Source: Larkinella sp. C7 (GTDB taxonomy: Bacteria; Bacteroidota; Bacteroidia; Cytophagales; Spirosomataceae). Taken from it: DNA of 64,000 nt. Under the pieces are notes generated by a model that saw nothing but the letters and a program-made list of their open reading frames with translations, made no database searches and had not been told where the DNA came from. Shown piece after piece: positions 8,102-17,560 of the stretch (position 1 is the stretch's first letter; each line of letters begins with the position of its first letter). Location: the NCBI RefSeq assembly GCF_006149005.1, contig NZ_VBSL01000020.1, positions 1 through 64,000 of the forward strand, written 5' to 3'. Made by a program: the position numbers and the translations under genes.

Positions 8102-9145
8102 TTAGTTTCTCTCCGGACGCAGACTGCGAACGGCCGTACCAGCACGCCACATTTCCGACTCGCGCAATTCTTTCAGTTCTTCTTCCAGCTTTTCGCGGTA
8201 ATCAGACTGCGAGTTGCGGGTGATCGAGATGTTCGCCTGCTCACCCGCTTTCACGGAATTGTACAGTTGTTCAAAAACCGGCTTGGTAGCATCCCGGAAC
8301 GGTTTCCACCAGTCGAGCGCACCGCGTTGGGCTGTGGTCGAGCAGTTGGCATACATCCAGTCCATACCGTTTTCGGCAACGAGTGGCATCAGCGACTGCG
8401 TCAGTTCTTCCACCGTTTCATTGAACGCTTCGGATGGTGAGTGGCCATTGGCGCGCAATACGTCGTACTGAGCGGCAAAAATCCCCTGAATAGCGCCCAT
8501 CAGTGTCCCGCGTTCGCCGGTTAAATCAGACGTTACTTCTTTATAGAAATTCGTTTCGAACAGGTAACCGGAACCCACGCCAATGCCCATGGCGATGGCC
8601 CGTTGGCGGGCTTTGCCGCTGGCATCCTGGTAAATGGCGAAACTGGAGTTCAAGCCTTTGCCTTCAACGAACATCCGGCGCAGCGACGTTCCGGAGCCTT
8701 TCGGTGCCACCAGGAATACATCGACATCATCGGGAGGAACAATACCGGTTTGGTCTTTGTAGGTGACGCCGAAACCGTGTGAGAAATACAGGGCTTTGCC
8801 GGCAGTCAGGTATTTTTTAACAGTCGGCCAAAGCTCAATCTGAGCGGCATCCGATAGCAAAAAGCAGATAATAGTCCCTTTTTCGAGGGCTTCTTCGATT
8901 TCAAACAAGGTTTCGCCCGGCACCCAGCCATCACGAACGGCTTTGTCGTAGGTTTTACCTTTCCGTTGGCCAACGATTACATTGAAACCATTGTCGCGCA
9001 TGTTCAGCGACTGACCCGGACCCTGAACACCGTAACCGATGACGGCGATGACTTCGTCTTTGAGGAATTCTCTGGCTTTTTCAAGAGGAAATTCTTCGCG
9101 GGTTACGACTTCTTCTTCAACTCCGCCGAAGTTAATTTTTGCCAT
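8102..9145 (-). CDS. ilvC: ketol-acid reductoisomerase
   Basis: IlvC converts 2-acetolactate or 2-aceto-2-hydroxybutanoate to the dihydroxy acids using NAD(P)H and Mg2+. The 347-residue protein has the Rossmann motif GYGVQGPGQSLNMRDNG (about 38-54), the following VGQRKGK cofactor loop, SHGFGVTYK and VAPKGSGTSLRR, and the metal-binding helices containing DLTGERGTLMG and ETVEELTQS. The GVQGPGQ version of the glycine loop differs from the GSQGHAHA form common in proteobacteria and Gram-positives. The C-terminus (YREKLEEELKELRESEMW) is a single-knot class I type. It follows the membrane protein gene by 40 nt. Confidence 0.96.
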   Translation of the reverse strand: MAKINFGGVEEEVVTREEFPLEKAREFLKDEVIAVIGYGVQGPGQSLNMRDNGFNVIVGQRKGKTYDKAVRDGWVPGETLFEIEEALEKGTIICFLLSDAAQIELWPTVKKYLTAGKALYFSHGFGVTYKDQTGIVPPDDVDVFLVAPKGSGTSLRRMFVEGKGLNSSFAIYQDASGKARQRAIAMGIGVGSGYLFETNFYKEVTSDLTGERGTLMGAIQGIFAAQYDVLRANGHSPSEAFNETVEELTQSLMPLVAENGMDWMYANCSTTAQRGALDWWKPFRDATKPVFEQLYNSVKAGEQANISITRNSQSDYREKLEEELKELRESEMWRAGTAVRSLRPERN

Positions 9146-9185
9146 TGCTTGACTGGTTTATTTTAAATTAAAATTGATTACTGCT

Positions 9186-10328
9186 TTATGGAAAACTAAT
9201 TGAATACATCAGCGAAATTACGGCACTGCTCAGCAACACCACCCGCAACTGACTGCGCGTCAGATACCGGTCCAGAATGGCCAGCGCGAAAAAGAACGCC
9301 ATGAAGCCAAACGACAGCGACCGCGTTCCGTCGGCCACCAAAACCGCTACGACCATCGTCAGTAGCCAGGCTCCTCCGAGCAACACCAGTTCCAGCCACT
9401 GCCGCCGAACGGCCAACGCCCAGAACGCCACCAGCAAAACGAGCCACATGCCTTCCAGCCCCCGCGCCATTTTGTCGCCCACGTAACTCATGCTCCAGGC
9501 CAGCGTGCGGGCCGACCAGGACGCATCATGGCCGATTTTCATGCCGTAGGTCAGTTCCAGCCATTTGCGAATACTGCCGTAGATGACCACACTTACCACC
9601 AGCGCCACCAGTGGCGCCGGAACCTGCCGAATGTCAAACTTCCGGGTTTGAACCACGGTTTTCAGAATCGGCAAGGCATACCACAAACCGATGTACGACG
9701 AGTTGATCAACGCCCGTTCGTCGCACCAGAACGCTAGCTGCGTGAACAAAATGACCAGCAGCGGATTCCGGAAATACACGGCCAAGGCCATGAAACAGAA
9801 CACATACCCGTCGCCGTGGCCAAAATAGTTGATAAAAAACGCGATCCCGGCATAAATAGCCGTGAAGCCCGTCAGGAAATAAAACGTCAGGACTTTATCC
9901 TGCAAAATTTTATAAACGATTCCGGTTACCGCCCACAGAAAAACCAACCCCAGCACCACCTGCAACAGATACAGCTTGGCAACACCCAGCCGGAAAAAAT
10001 GCACCAGCAGCGGAATGGTCAGCCGAAAGGTCTGATTCGCTTCGTGCGTTCCCGGTTCATACGTATTGGGCTCGAACAGATGCCCGCTTTGCCGGATGAT
10101 GTCGTCCCAGAAAAACCCATCCAGCAGCCCCGGACGCCGAATTTCCTCGTATAAATACCGAAAACCACGGTCGATAAAGATGCTGTTCAGCAACAACAGA
10201 CTACCAATTGAAATCAAAAGAGCCAGGCTTACCAGTCGTAGTTTCCAAAACCGGTTATCGAAAAAAACAGAAAGCCGTTGCTCAAGCTGATAAATTGGTG
10301 CCGCTAAAGAGGGTGGTTGCTGCTGCAT
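9186..10328 (-). CDS. polytopic membrane protein of unknown function inside the ilv operon
   Basis: The 380-residue product has a hydrophilic N-terminal stretch of about 28 residues, then hydrophobic segments consistent with roughly 8-10 transmembrane helices (for example LVSLALLISIGSLLLLNSIF and LYLLQVVLGLVFLWAVTGIV). A loop after the first helix contains GFFWDDIIRQSGHLFEPNTYEPG, and a mid-protein NYFGHGDGYVF motif with acidic and histidine residues could be catalytic or ligand-binding. The general look recalls integral membrane glycosyltransferase-like or EpsG-like proteins, but I cannot assign a family. It lies between ilvN (35 nt) and ilvC (40 nt) on the same strand, so it is cotranscribed with branched-chain amino acid synthesis. 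A transport role is only a guess. Confidence 0.85.
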   Translation of the reverse strand: MQQQPPSLAAPIYQLEQRLSVFFDNRFWKLRLVSLALLISIGSLLLLNSIFIDRGFRYLYEEIRRPGLLDGFFWDDIIRQSGHLFEPNTYEPGTHEANQTFRLTIPLLVHFFRLGVAKLYLLQVVLGLVFLWAVTGIVYKILQDKVLTFYFLTGFTAIYAGIAFFINYFGHGDGYVFCFMALAVYFRNPLLVILFTQLAFWCDERALINSSYIGLWYALPILKTVVQTRKFDIRQVPAPLVALVVSVVIYGSIRKWLELTYGMKIGHDASWSARTLAWSMSYVGDKMARGLEGMWLVLLVAFWALAVRRQWLELVLLGGAWLLTMVVAVLVADGTRSLSFGFMAFFFALAILDRYLTRSQLRVVLLSSAVISLMYSISFP

Positions 10329-10363
10329 GAACGTGCGTTAATTCGGCCGCAAATATCGCATTT

Positions 10364-10897
10364 CTACAAATAATATTCCCACTCATACTCAGGCAAATAC
10401 TCGACCAGTCCCTTCTCAGTTTTACCAACCGCCACCCGGCCCGACCGCACGAACTCCAGAATACCGTGGGGCTTGATGTAACTGAAAAATTCAAAAATCT
10501 GCTTTTCCGAGCCGGTTTTCTCAATCACGACGTAATCCAGTTGCCAATACACCACCCAGGCATTGAAATTCTTGTTGATGTATTCGATGTCGAGTGGTTT
10601 GGACCCCAGTGGCGTGGCAATCTTGAAAAGAGCGATTTCGTTCGACACGATTTCGTCGTTCAGGTATCCGAAAACCGCCATTACTTCGATGATTTTCCGA
10701 ATCTGGCGCACTAATTTTTCAACCGCTTCCCGCGAATCGTGCTTGATAACGATGGTAAAGCGCGAAACGCCCATCCGTTCCGTTTCCGAAACCGTTAGAC
10801 TTTCGATGTTAATCCGCCGACGGGTAAAAATGATGGTAATCCGGTTGAGCAGACCAATCGTGTTTTCGGTGAATATGCAAATGGTGTATGTATTCAT
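10364..10897 (-). CDS. ilvN: acetolactate synthase small (regulatory) subunit
   Basis: This 177-residue protein is the regulatory partner of IlvB. It starts with an ACT domain, TYTICIFTENTIGLLNRITIIFTRRRINIESLTVS (shown here only by its start TYTICIFTENTIGLLNRI), which binds valine in characterised homologues, followed by the C-terminal ALS small-subunit domain. In E. coli nomenclature it could equally be called ilvH. Its length is typical. It is 22 nt downstream of ilvB, as expected for the two-subunit enzyme, which implies valine feedback on the first common step of the pathway. Confidence 0.93.
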   Translation of the reverse strand: MNTYTICIFTENTIGLLNRITIIFTRRRINIESLTVSETERMGVSRFTIVIKHDSREAVEKLVRQIRKIIEVMAVFGYLNDEIVSNEIALFKIATPLGSKPLDIEYINKNFNAWVVYWQLDYVVIEKTGSEKQIFEFFSYIKPHGILEFVRSGRVAVGKTEKGLVEYLPEYEWEYYL

Positions 10898-10919
10898 TTT
10901 TCATTTAAACTTTAAAACC

Positions 10920-12680
10920 TCATTCCAGCCGAATATCCGCAACACTCGTCCCGGCGGGAACCATCGGGAATACGTTTTCCTCCTGTTCAACAATGATTTC
11001 CAGCAGATATGGTGTTTCGGAGGCCAGCAGCGTATCGAGCGATGCCGACAAATCTTCCCGTTTGGCGCACGTATGCCCCACAATGCCGAAGCCTTTCGCA
11101 ATTGTGATGAAGTCCGGGTTCTGCAATTCCACGAATGAATACCGGCGTTCGAAAAACAACTGCTGCCACTGACGAACCATTCCTAAATAATTGTTATTCA
11201 GGATAATAATCTTCACCGGAAGTTTATTCTGCGCAATCGTACCCAATTCCTGAAGCGTCATCTGGAAACAGCCGTCGCCGATAATGGCAATCACCTCGCG
11301 GCTCGGATCGCCCACCTTAGCGCCAAAAGCCGCCGGAAGCGCAAATCCCATCGTTCCCAAACCGCCGGAGGTAACCAGACTGTGCGGTTTTTTGAATTCG
11401 TAGTAAGCAGACGTCATCATCTGGTGCTGACCCACGTCGGCCACCATCACGGCTTCGCCATTCGTCTTTTTCGACAGCAGGTTAATGGCTTCCGCCATCT
11501 TTATTTTTTCGGTCGTCGGAGCCAGTGCGGGCTGCGTAACCTTCTCCTCTTCAATGTCGTCATACTTCCGAAACTCATTGCGCCAGGCCGTATGGTCATT
11601 TTCGTTCACCAGTGGCATCAGGCGGTTCAGCACCTCCTTCACGTCACCAATCACCGGCGCATCGGCCTTGATCACTTTGTCGATTTCCGCCGGATCGATC
11701 TCAATATGAACCACTTTGGCCTGCCGGGCAAACAATTCGGCATTGCCCGTTACGCGATCATCGAACCGCATGCCAATGCCAATCAGCAGATCGCACTGGT
11801 TGGTCATCACGTTGGAACCGTAGTTGCCGTGCATGCCCAGCCAGCCGGTATACAAGGGATGATCGTCCGAAAGCGCCGACTGACCCAGCAAGGTTGTAGC
11901 TACCGGAATGCCGGTTTTTTCAACAAAAGCGAGCAGTTCTTTTTCGGCTTTGGAAATCAGCACCCCGTGCCCAACGAGCATATACGGTTTTTTGGCCTTA
12001 TTGATCAGTTCGGCGGCTTTTTCGACCTGGTCCTGTTTCGGTATCAAACGCGGGCGATAAGTGCTTACTCGCTCACACTTTTTGTAGTGGAAAGCCTTGG
12101 TCATCAGTTCCACCTGCGCATTCTTCGTAATATCGATCACCACCGGCCCCGGACGGCCCGACTGGGCGAGGTAAAAGGCTTTGGCAATAATCTCCGGAAT
12201 TTCGTCGGCGCTGGTGATCTGGTAATTCCACTTCGTAATCGGCATGGTAACGCCAATGACATCGGTTTCCTGAAACGCGTCGGTCCCTAACAGTTTCATC
12301 GCCACCTGACCCACCAGACAAACCATCGGCGTCGAATCGATCAGTGCATCGGCAATCCCGGTTACCAGGTTGGTCGCGCCCGGCCCCGAAGTCACCAGAC
12401 AAACACCGGCCCGGCCCGTCACCCGGGCGTAGCCTTCGGCGGCATGGGCGGCCCCCTGTTCGTGACGCACCAGAATGTGGTTCAACCGGTCCTGATAATC
12501 GTACAGCGCATCGTACACCGGCATGATGGCCCCACCGGGATAGCCGAAGATGGTTTCTACACCCTCTTCCACCAACGCCTGCATGAGTGCTTCGGCACCC
12601 GTCAGGGGTTTTAGCAATTTAGCAGACGGAACAGCCGGTTGCGGTTTTTCTGCCGTTAATTCAATGACCGTCGTATTCAT
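10920..12680 (-). CDS. ilvB: acetolactate synthase large (catalytic) subunit
   Basis: IlvB is the thiamine-diphosphate and FAD-dependent enzyme that condenses pyruvate with pyruvate or 2-oxobutanoate. The 586-residue protein has the N-terminal TPP domain with GYPGGAIMPVYDAL and HEQGAAHAAEGYAR (catalytic Glu), the central FAD-binding domain, and the C-terminal TPP domain with the GDGCFQM...NNNYLGMV thiamine-binding motif (about 470-500). The start at ATG 12680 leaves a 25-residue N-terminal tail before LTGAEALMQAL. It is followed by its regulatory subunit gene and preceded by ilvD, 59 nt upstream. Confidence 0.96.
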   Translation of the reverse strand: MNTTVIELTAEKPQPAVPSAKLLKPLTGAEALMQALVEEGVETIFGYPGGAIMPVYDALYDYQDRLNHILVRHEQGAAHAAEGYARVTGRAGVCLVTSGPGATNLVTGIADALIDSTPMVCLVGQVAMKLLGTDAFQETDVIGVTMPITKWNYQITSADEIPEIIAKAFYLAQSGRPGPVVIDITKNAQVELMTKAFHYKKCERVSTYRPRLIPKQDQVEKAAELINKAKKPYMLVGHGVLISKAEKELLAFVEKTGIPVATTLLGQSALSDDHPLYTGWLGMHGNYGSNVMTNQCDLLIGIGMRFDDRVTGNAELFARQAKVVHIEIDPAEIDKVIKADAPVIGDVKEVLNRLMPLVNENDHTAWRNEFRKYDDIEEEKVTQPALAPTTEKIKMAEAINLLSKKTNGEAVMVADVGQHQMMTSAYYEFKKPHSLVTSGGLGTMGFALPAAFGAKVGDPSREVIAIIGDGCFQMTLQELGTIAQNKLPVKIIILNNNYLGMVRQWQQLFFERRYSFVELQNPDFITIAKGFGIVGHTCAKREDLSASLDTLLASETPYLLEIIVEQEENVFPMVPAGTSVADIRLE

Positions 12681-12739
12681 CGTATTGTCTGTTTATATTC
12701 AGTCGGTTAGCACGACTATTTGTTGATTTCTATTCGTTG

Positions 12740-14446
12740 TTATTCATCCGTCACACACCCTTCACTCGCCGAACTGACCAGCTTCACGTATTTCCGCAGC
12801 ACGCCGTGCGAAGCGGCTGCTTCCATCGGCGGAACGGTCCAGTTGGCCCGGCGCTCGGCCAGTTCTTCGTCCGAAACGTGCATGTGAATGACATTATTGA
12901 CGGCGTCGATCGTGATTTTGTCACCATCCTGCACCAGTGCAATGTTACCGCCGTCCTGCGCTTCGGGCGTAATGTGACCCACCACAAAACCGTGGGTTCC
13001 GCCCGAAAACCGTCCGTCGGTAATCAAAGCCACTTTATCGCCCAGGCCCAGACCCATAATGGCCGACGTTGGTTTCAACATTTCGGGCATACCGGGACCA
13101 CCTTTCGGGCCTTCGTAGCGAATGACCACCACGTGACCTTCTTCAATTTCCCGTTTCTGGATAAACTCCAGCAACTGCTCTTCCCGATCACACACTTTGG
13201 CGATGCCTTCAAACCGTTCGCCTTCTTTGCCGGTAATTTTGGCAACGGCGCCCTGCGTGGCCAGGTTGCCGTACAGAATCTGGATGTGACCGGTTTTCTT
13301 GATCGGATTGGAGAAAGGCCGAATGATTTGCTGGGTTTCGAAGTTCAGATCCGGGGCGTCTGCCAGATTTTCAGCGATGGTTTTACCCGTCACCGTCATG
13401 CAGTCCCCGTGGAGATACCCTGCGTTGTAGAGGTACTTCATCACCGCCGGAACTCCGCCGATTGCCAGTACATCCTCCATGTAGTATTTACCACTCGGTT
13501 TCAGATCGCCCAGATACGGCGTCCGGTCGCTGATGTCCTGAATATCTTTCAGCGTCAGCGAAACCCCGACGGATTTGGCAATCGCGATATAATGCAAAAC
13601 CGCATTGGTCGAACCGCCGAGCGCCATCACCACCGTCATCGCGTTTTCAAACGCCTTTTTGGTCATGATTTCGCGGGGTGTAATGTTCTTTTCCAGCAGG
13701 TTCATCATGGCCGCTCCGATTTTGCGGCACTCTTCCTGCTTGCCTTCGTGCGTCGCCGGATAGGATGAACTATTGGGCAGACTCAAACCCAGTGCTTCCA
13801 TCGACGACGCCATCGTATTGGCGGTATACATGCCTCCGCAGGCTCCTGCGCCGGGAATCGAGTTCTGGATAACGCCTTTGTAATCTTCTTCGCTGATGTT
13901 GTTGGCAACTTTTTTTCCGTAGGCTTCAAACGCCGACACAATGTCCAGCTTTTGACCTTTGTAACTGCCCGACCGAATCGTGCCGCCGTAGACCAGAATG
14001 GCGGGGCGGTTGATCCGACCGACGGCCATCAGCGCACCGGGCATATTTTTGTCGCAACCGACCACCGCAATCACCCCGTCATACCATTGGGCATGAACCA
14101 CCGTTTCAATTGAATCGGCAATCAGATCGCGGGAAGGCAGTGAGTAGGACATGCCATCGTTTCCGTTGGTCATGCCGTCGGAAACACCAATCGTATTGAA
14201 TACCAAACCGACTAAGCCACTTTCGTTGACGCCTTTTTTCACATAAGCCGCCAGACCATTCAAATGAATGTTGCACGGATTGCCATCGTAACCGGCGCTG
14301 GCAATGCCGATCTGGGGTTTTTTCATGTCATCTTCCGTCAGGCCGATGCCGTAAAGCATGGCCTGCGCAGCCGGGTTACTGACTTCCTGCGTCAGGGTGG
14401 CACTGTACCGGTTCAACTGGGTTTTGTCGGGGGCTATAGTAGTCAT
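12740..14446 (-). CDS. ilvD: dihydroxy-acid dehydratase
   Basis: IlvD dehydrates the dihydroxy acids to 2-oxoisovalerate and 2-oxo-3-methylvalerate with an iron-sulfur cluster and Mg2+. Starting at ATG 14446 the protein is 568 residues, beginning [14 protein letters not shown]. Earlier in-frame starts (TTG at 14518) would add an unrelated AT-rich tail that covers the promoter, so I reject them. Motifs include GNPCNIHL near 55, [12 protein letters not shown] near 125 and [15 protein letters not shown] near 190, carrying the cluster cysteines, and [14 protein letters not shown] near 475. It is the first gene of the ilv-leu operon. Confidence 0.95.
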   Translation of the reverse strand: MTTIAPDKTQLNRYSATLTQEVSNPAAQAMLYGIGLTEDDMKKPQIGIASAGYDGNPCNIHLNGLAAYVKKGVNESGLVGLVFNTIGVSDGMTNGNDGMSYSLPSRDLIADSIETVVHAQWYDGVIAVVGCDKNMPGALMAVGRINRPAILVYGGTIRSGSYKGQKLDIVSAFEAYGKKVANNISEEDYKGVIQNSIPGAGACGGMYTANTMASSMEALGLSLPNSSSYPATHEGKQEECRKIGAAMMNLLEKNITPREIMTKKAFENAMTVVMALGGSTNAVLHYIAIAKSVGVSLTLKDIQDISDRTPYLGDLKPSGKYYMEDVLAIGGVPAVMKYLYNAGYLHGDCMTVTGKTIAENLADAPDLNFETQQIIRPFSNPIKKTGHIQILYGNLATQGAVAKITGKEGERFEGIAKVCDREEQLLEFIQKREIEEGHVVVIRYEGPKGGPGMPEMLKPTSAIMGLGLGDKVALITDGRFSGGTHGFVVGHITPEAQDGGNIALVQDGDKITIDAVNNVIHMHVSDEELAERRANWTVPPMEAAASHGVLRKYVKLVSSASEGCVTDE

Positions 14447-14487
14447 AATTTCAATTAGCGAAAATTCGCTGAAAGCGTAATTTGAGT

Positions 14488-14518
14488 CAAAGGAAAAAAA
14501 ATGAAATGAAATACGCAA
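14488..14518 (-). promoter_or_regulatory. candidate promoter of the ilv-leu operon
   Basis: On the minus strand a TTG (14516-14518) is followed after exactly 20 nt by TTCCTTTG (14488-14495), one mismatch from the Bacteroidetes -7 consensus TAnnTTTG. The predicted transcript has a 5' UTR of about 35 nt and no room for an attenuator. A small palindrome (AGCGAA, AA, TTCGCT at 14457-14470) lies between this site and the ilvD start codon. Confidence 0.5.
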
Positions 14519-14580
14519 GACTTTTTGACGGATTTTTTAGCATTTTTTTTCACTATGCGTAGATACTATAGAATTGATTG

Positions 14581-14588
14581 TACTTTTG
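14581..14588 (+). promoter_or_regulatory. -7 promoter element of murQ
   Basis: TACTTTTG matches the Bacteroidetes consensus TAnnTTTG and lies 24 nt before the murQ ATG. No good TTG element is seen about 20 nt upstream, so it may be weak or activator-dependent. Confidence 0.45.
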
Positions 14589-14612
14589 ATAGACATAAAA
14601 TAGAACTATACA

Positions 14613-15413
14613 ATGATTACCGAAAACGCATCCCACTACGATCACCTGGAGCAAATGTCTGTGCAGACGTTGTTGACCAACATCAACGCTGAAGATAAAA
14701 CCGTTCCTTTGGCGGTTGAGAAAGCCATTCCGCAAATCGAAGCCCTCGTGACACAGATCGTCAAACGGATGAAAGAAGGCGGGCGGTTGTTCTATATTGG
14801 GGCCGGAACGAGCGGCCGACTGGGCATTGTCGACGCGTCGGAGTGTCCACCCACCTACGGGGTTTCGCCCGATCTCGTCGTCGGTCTGATTGCCGGTGGC
14901 GACCGTGCCATTCGCAGTGCCGTCGAAAACGCCGAAGACGATGCCGAACAGGCCTGGAAAGATCTGGCACCTTACCACATCGACTCGCTCGACACCCTCA
15001 TCGGCATTGCCGCATCGGGTCGGACGCCTTACGTGATCGGCGGTTTACAGCAGGCCCGTGAAGCCGGGATTCTGACGGGTTGCGTGGTTTGCAATCCCGG
15101 ATCAGCCGTCGCCCAAGCCGCCGAATTCCCGGTCGAAGTGGTTGTCGGACCGGAATTTGTGACGGGCAGCACGCGCATGAAATCGGGAACAGCGCAGAAA
15201 CTGGTGCTCAACATGATTTCGACCTCGGTGATGATTCAGTTGGGCCGGGTGAAAGGCAATAAAATGGTCGACATGCAACTGACGAATCATAAACTGAAAA
15301 TCCGGGCCGCCAACATGGTGATGAGTGAAACCGGGGTGACGCGGGAACGCGCCGAGGAATTGCTGGCAACCTATGGCAGTGTCCGGAATGCGATTTTGAA
15401 TTCATCTCTATGA
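14613..15413 (+). CDS. murQ: N-acetylmuramic acid 6-phosphate etherase
   Basis: MurQ cleaves the lactyl ether of MurNAc 6-phosphate to give GlcNAc 6-phosphate and lactate in peptidoglycan recycling. The 266-residue product has the SIS-domain motif YIGAGTSGRLGIVDASECPPT near residues 57-77 and the MurQ-specific GSTRMKSGTAQK near 190. It is slightly shorter than the approximately 300-residue E. coli protein because the C-terminal tail is short. The ATG at 14613 follows a good -7 box. The stop overlaps the next gene by ATGA. The nearby nagB and GH109-like genes fit an amino-sugar salvage role. Confidence 0.95.
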   Translation: MITENASHYDHLEQMSVQTLLTNINAEDKTVPLAVEKAIPQIEALVTQIVKRMKEGGRLFYIGAGTSGRLGIVDASECPPTYGVSPDLVVGLIAGGDRAIRSAVENAEDDAEQAWKDLAPYHIDSLDTLIGIAASGRTPYVIGGLQQAREAGILTGCVVCNPGSAVAQAAEFPVEVVVGPEFVTGSTRMKSGTAQKLVLNMISTSVMIQLGRVKGNKMVDMQLTNHKLKIRAANMVMSETGVTRERAEELLATYGSVRNAILNSSL

Positions 15414-16429
15414 AAGCCATCATTCAAACTACGCTTCACCAACCGGCGCAATACGTTGACATTGAAACGCCCGTTGCCGGCCCCGGCGAAGTGATCGTCC
15501 AGATCAAAGCCGCGGCCATCAATCACCGGGACGTGTTTATTCAACACGGTTTGTACCCCAAAATGCAATTGCCGGTTGTTCTGGGTTCCGACGGGGCCGG
15601 GATTGTCATTGAAACCGGCCAGGGTGTCGATCCAGCCTGGCAATCGCAGGAAGTCATCATCAATCCCGCCCTGAACTGGGGGTCGAATCCTCATTTTTAC
15701 GGCCCGGATTTCCGAATTCTGGGCATGCCCGACAACGGGACCTACGCTGAGTACCTGAAAATTGAAGCCCACTACCTGCACCGGAAACCGGCTCATCTCA
15801 CCTTCGAACAGGCAGCCGCCCTCCCCCTGGCGGGTCTGACCGCCTGGCGCGCTTTGATGACCCGCGCTACCCTGCAACCCAGTCACCCGGAGCGGGTTCT
15901 CGTGACCGGCATCGGCGGAGGAGTGGCTTTAACCGCCCTGCAATTCGCCGTGGCTCTTGGTGCGGAAGTTTGGGTAACGTCCGGTTCGGAGGAAAAGCTG
16001 CAACGGGCACTGGATTTGGGTGCTACCGGCGGAGTGATTTACCGCGATGCAGAGTGGGCAAAAACGCTGATGGCCAAAACCGGGGGCGGCAAAGGCGGTT
16101 ATTTCGACGTCATCGTCGACAGTGCCGCCGGGCCGGGGTTCGCCAAACTGGTCGATGTGGCCGCGCCGGGCGGACGGATTGTGTTTTACGGCGGCACAAC
16201 CGGCAACATCACGGATGTGCCGCCCTCCAAAGTTTTCTTCAAACAACTGAACATCTACGGCACGACAATGGGCACCGACTCCGAATTTGCCGCCATGACC
16301 CGGTTTGTCGAAGACAATCAGTTGGTTCCCGTGCTGGATGAGGTGTTTCTCTTGGCGGATGCCGAACAGGCGCTTCGGAAAATGGAAGCGGGCAAGCAAT
16401 TCGGAAAGCTGGTTTTGCAGGTTTCCTGA
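15410..16429 (+). CDS. zinc-independent MDR-family oxidoreductase (quinone oxidoreductase-like)
   Basis: The 339-residue protein belongs to the medium-chain dehydrogenase/reductase superfamily. The N-terminal GroES-like domain (about 1-130) starts MKAIIQTTLHQPAQYVDIETP, and the Rossmann domain carries GIGGGVALTALQFA near 166-179, the NADPH-binding AxxGxxG-like loop. The structural and catalytic zinc cysteines of alcohol dehydrogenases are absent, which points to the quinone oxidoreductase branch. It overlaps murQ by four bases (ATGA), so the two are translated together, although a metabolic link is not obvious. It converges on the LacI-family gene 8 nt further on. The substrate is unknown. 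Confidence 0.88.
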   Translation: MKAIIQTTLHQPAQYVDIETPVAGPGEVIVQIKAAAINHRDVFIQHGLYPKMQLPVVLGSDGAGIVIETGQGVDPAWQSQEVIINPALNWGSNPHFYGPDFRILGMPDNGTYAEYLKIEAHYLHRKPAHLTFEQAAALPLAGLTAWRALMTRATLQPSHPERVLVTGIGGGVALTALQFAVALGAEVWVTSGSEEKLQRALDLGATGGVIYRDAEWAKTLMAKTGGGKGGYFDVIVDSAAGPGFAKLVDVAAPGGRIVFYGGTTGNITDVPPSKVFFKQLNIYGTTMGTDSEFAAMTRFVEDNQLVPVLDEVFLLADAEQALRKMEAGKQFGKLVLQVS

Positions 16430-16437
16430 ACGACGTT

Positions 16438-17451
16438 TCAGCGCCGGGTCGATTCCCGGACGATCAGCCGGGCTGGTAAGATCACCTCCTGAGCTTCGAA
16501 GTTTTTCCGGGTCATGTGTTTCATTAGCAACTCACAACTGAGTTTGCCGATTTCGAAAGCGGGTTCGGCCACGGTGGTCAGGGTTGGGGAGATGATTTGC
16601 GACATCGGATCGTTGGTGAATCCAATAACCCCCACCTCTTTCCCAATCTGAACCTTGCGCTCTTTCAACGCCAGCATGGCGCCAATCGCTTTCCGGTCGT
16701 TGACCGCAAATAAGGCATCCGGTTTTTCAGCTAAAGTCCATAACCGGGCCACATCCTCAAAACCGCATTCCTGCGAGAAACCGGAGTGAATAACCCAGGC
16801 GGACCGAACCGGTAACCCGTTGTTCGTCAACGCGTCTTCATAGCCTTTCCGGCGTTTTAGGGTAAACGTCAATCCAGCGGGACCGGCAAGATGCGCAATC
16901 CGCCGATAGCCCTGATCGATCAGATGCTGCGTGGCTTCGTAGGCCCCGTGGTAATCGTCCTGCATCACTTTGGACGTCAAAACCGCATCGGCAACCCGGT
17001 CAAAAAACACCACCGGAATTCCATTCCGGATCAATTCTTCAAAATGCGCATATGAATCGGCCTGCGACGATACCGACACCAGCAAACCGTCCAGACTGCT
17101 CAGGGAAAGATCCTGAAGAATCGCCTGCTCGCGTTCCGCCGAATCGTTGGTAATAAACACAATCAGGCTATAGCCGTTGGCGTTGGCCACCTGCTCGATC
17201 CCGGTAAACACCGTCGAAAAATAATAATTGGTGATGGCGGGCATCAACACACCAATGTGGTGCGACTGGCTTTGCACCAGCCCAATCGCGTTGAAGTTGG
17301 GTTTGTAATTCAGTTCCATCGCCTTCGCCAGGACCTTTTCCCGCGTTTTCGGATTGACATCGTACGCGTCCCGCAAAGCGCGCGAAACCGTCGATACCGA
17401 AATGGCTAATTCCCGGGCAATGTCCTTGATGGTAATGTAATGGCGTCGCAT
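16438..17451 (-). CDS. LacI-family transcriptional regulator
   Basis: The 337-residue protein has an N-terminal LacI helix-turn-helix (ITIKDIARELAISVSTVSRA, residues 6-25) with the hinge helix DYKPN-like segment LNYKPN, followed by a periplasmic-binding-protein-like sensor domain (about 60-335). Such repressors bind a sugar or sugar phosphate. It is divergent from the GH109-like gene and near murQ and nagB, so an amino-sugar effector is plausible but not shown. The 109-nt divergent spacer contains an AACGTT-centred sequence that could be its operator. Confidence 0.92.
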   Translation of the reverse strand: MRRHYITIKDIARELAISVSTVSRALRDAYDVNPKTREKVLAKAMELNYKPNFNAIGLVQSQSHHIGVLMPAITNYYFSTVFTGIEQVANANGYSLIVFITNDSAEREQAILQDLSLSSLDGLLVSVSSQADSYAHFEELIRNGIPVVFFDRVADAVLTSKVMQDDYHGAYEATQHLIDQGYRRIAHLAGPAGLTFTLKRRKGYEDALTNNGLPVRSAWVIHSGFSQECGFEDVARLWTLAEKPDALFAVNDRKAIGAMLALKERKVQIGKEVGVIGFTNDPMSQIISPTLTTVAEPAFEIGKLSCELLMKHMTRKNFEAQEVILPARLIVRESTRR

Positions 17452-17460
17452 CAGTGGTTT

Positions 17461-17476
17461 TCGGTAACGTTCTCGC
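17461..17476. promoter_or_regulatory. possible LacI-type operator
   Basis: The divergent spacer has GGTAACGTTCTC with a perfect central AACGTT at 17466-17471. LacI-family operators are palindromes centred on CG, so this is a candidate site for the adjacent regulator, but the outer bases match poorly. Confidence 0.25.
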
Positions 17477-17560
17477 TACTTTATCCGGCAAATTAATTGA
17501 TTCCGCCAACGAATTCTACTTACTTCGATTCCTGACTGATTCCGCTAGACCCTGATACCC

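Noticed and set aside
14447-14518. N-terminal extension of ilvD from a TTG at 14518
   Set aside because: It covers the promoter and a palindrome, has AT-rich unconserved sequence and needs a rare start codon. The ATG at 14446 fits the family N-terminus.
14447-14612. Leader-peptide attenuator for the ilv operon
   Set aside because: No short frame with runs of Ile, Val or Leu codons and no terminator hairpin was found between the promoter and ilvD.
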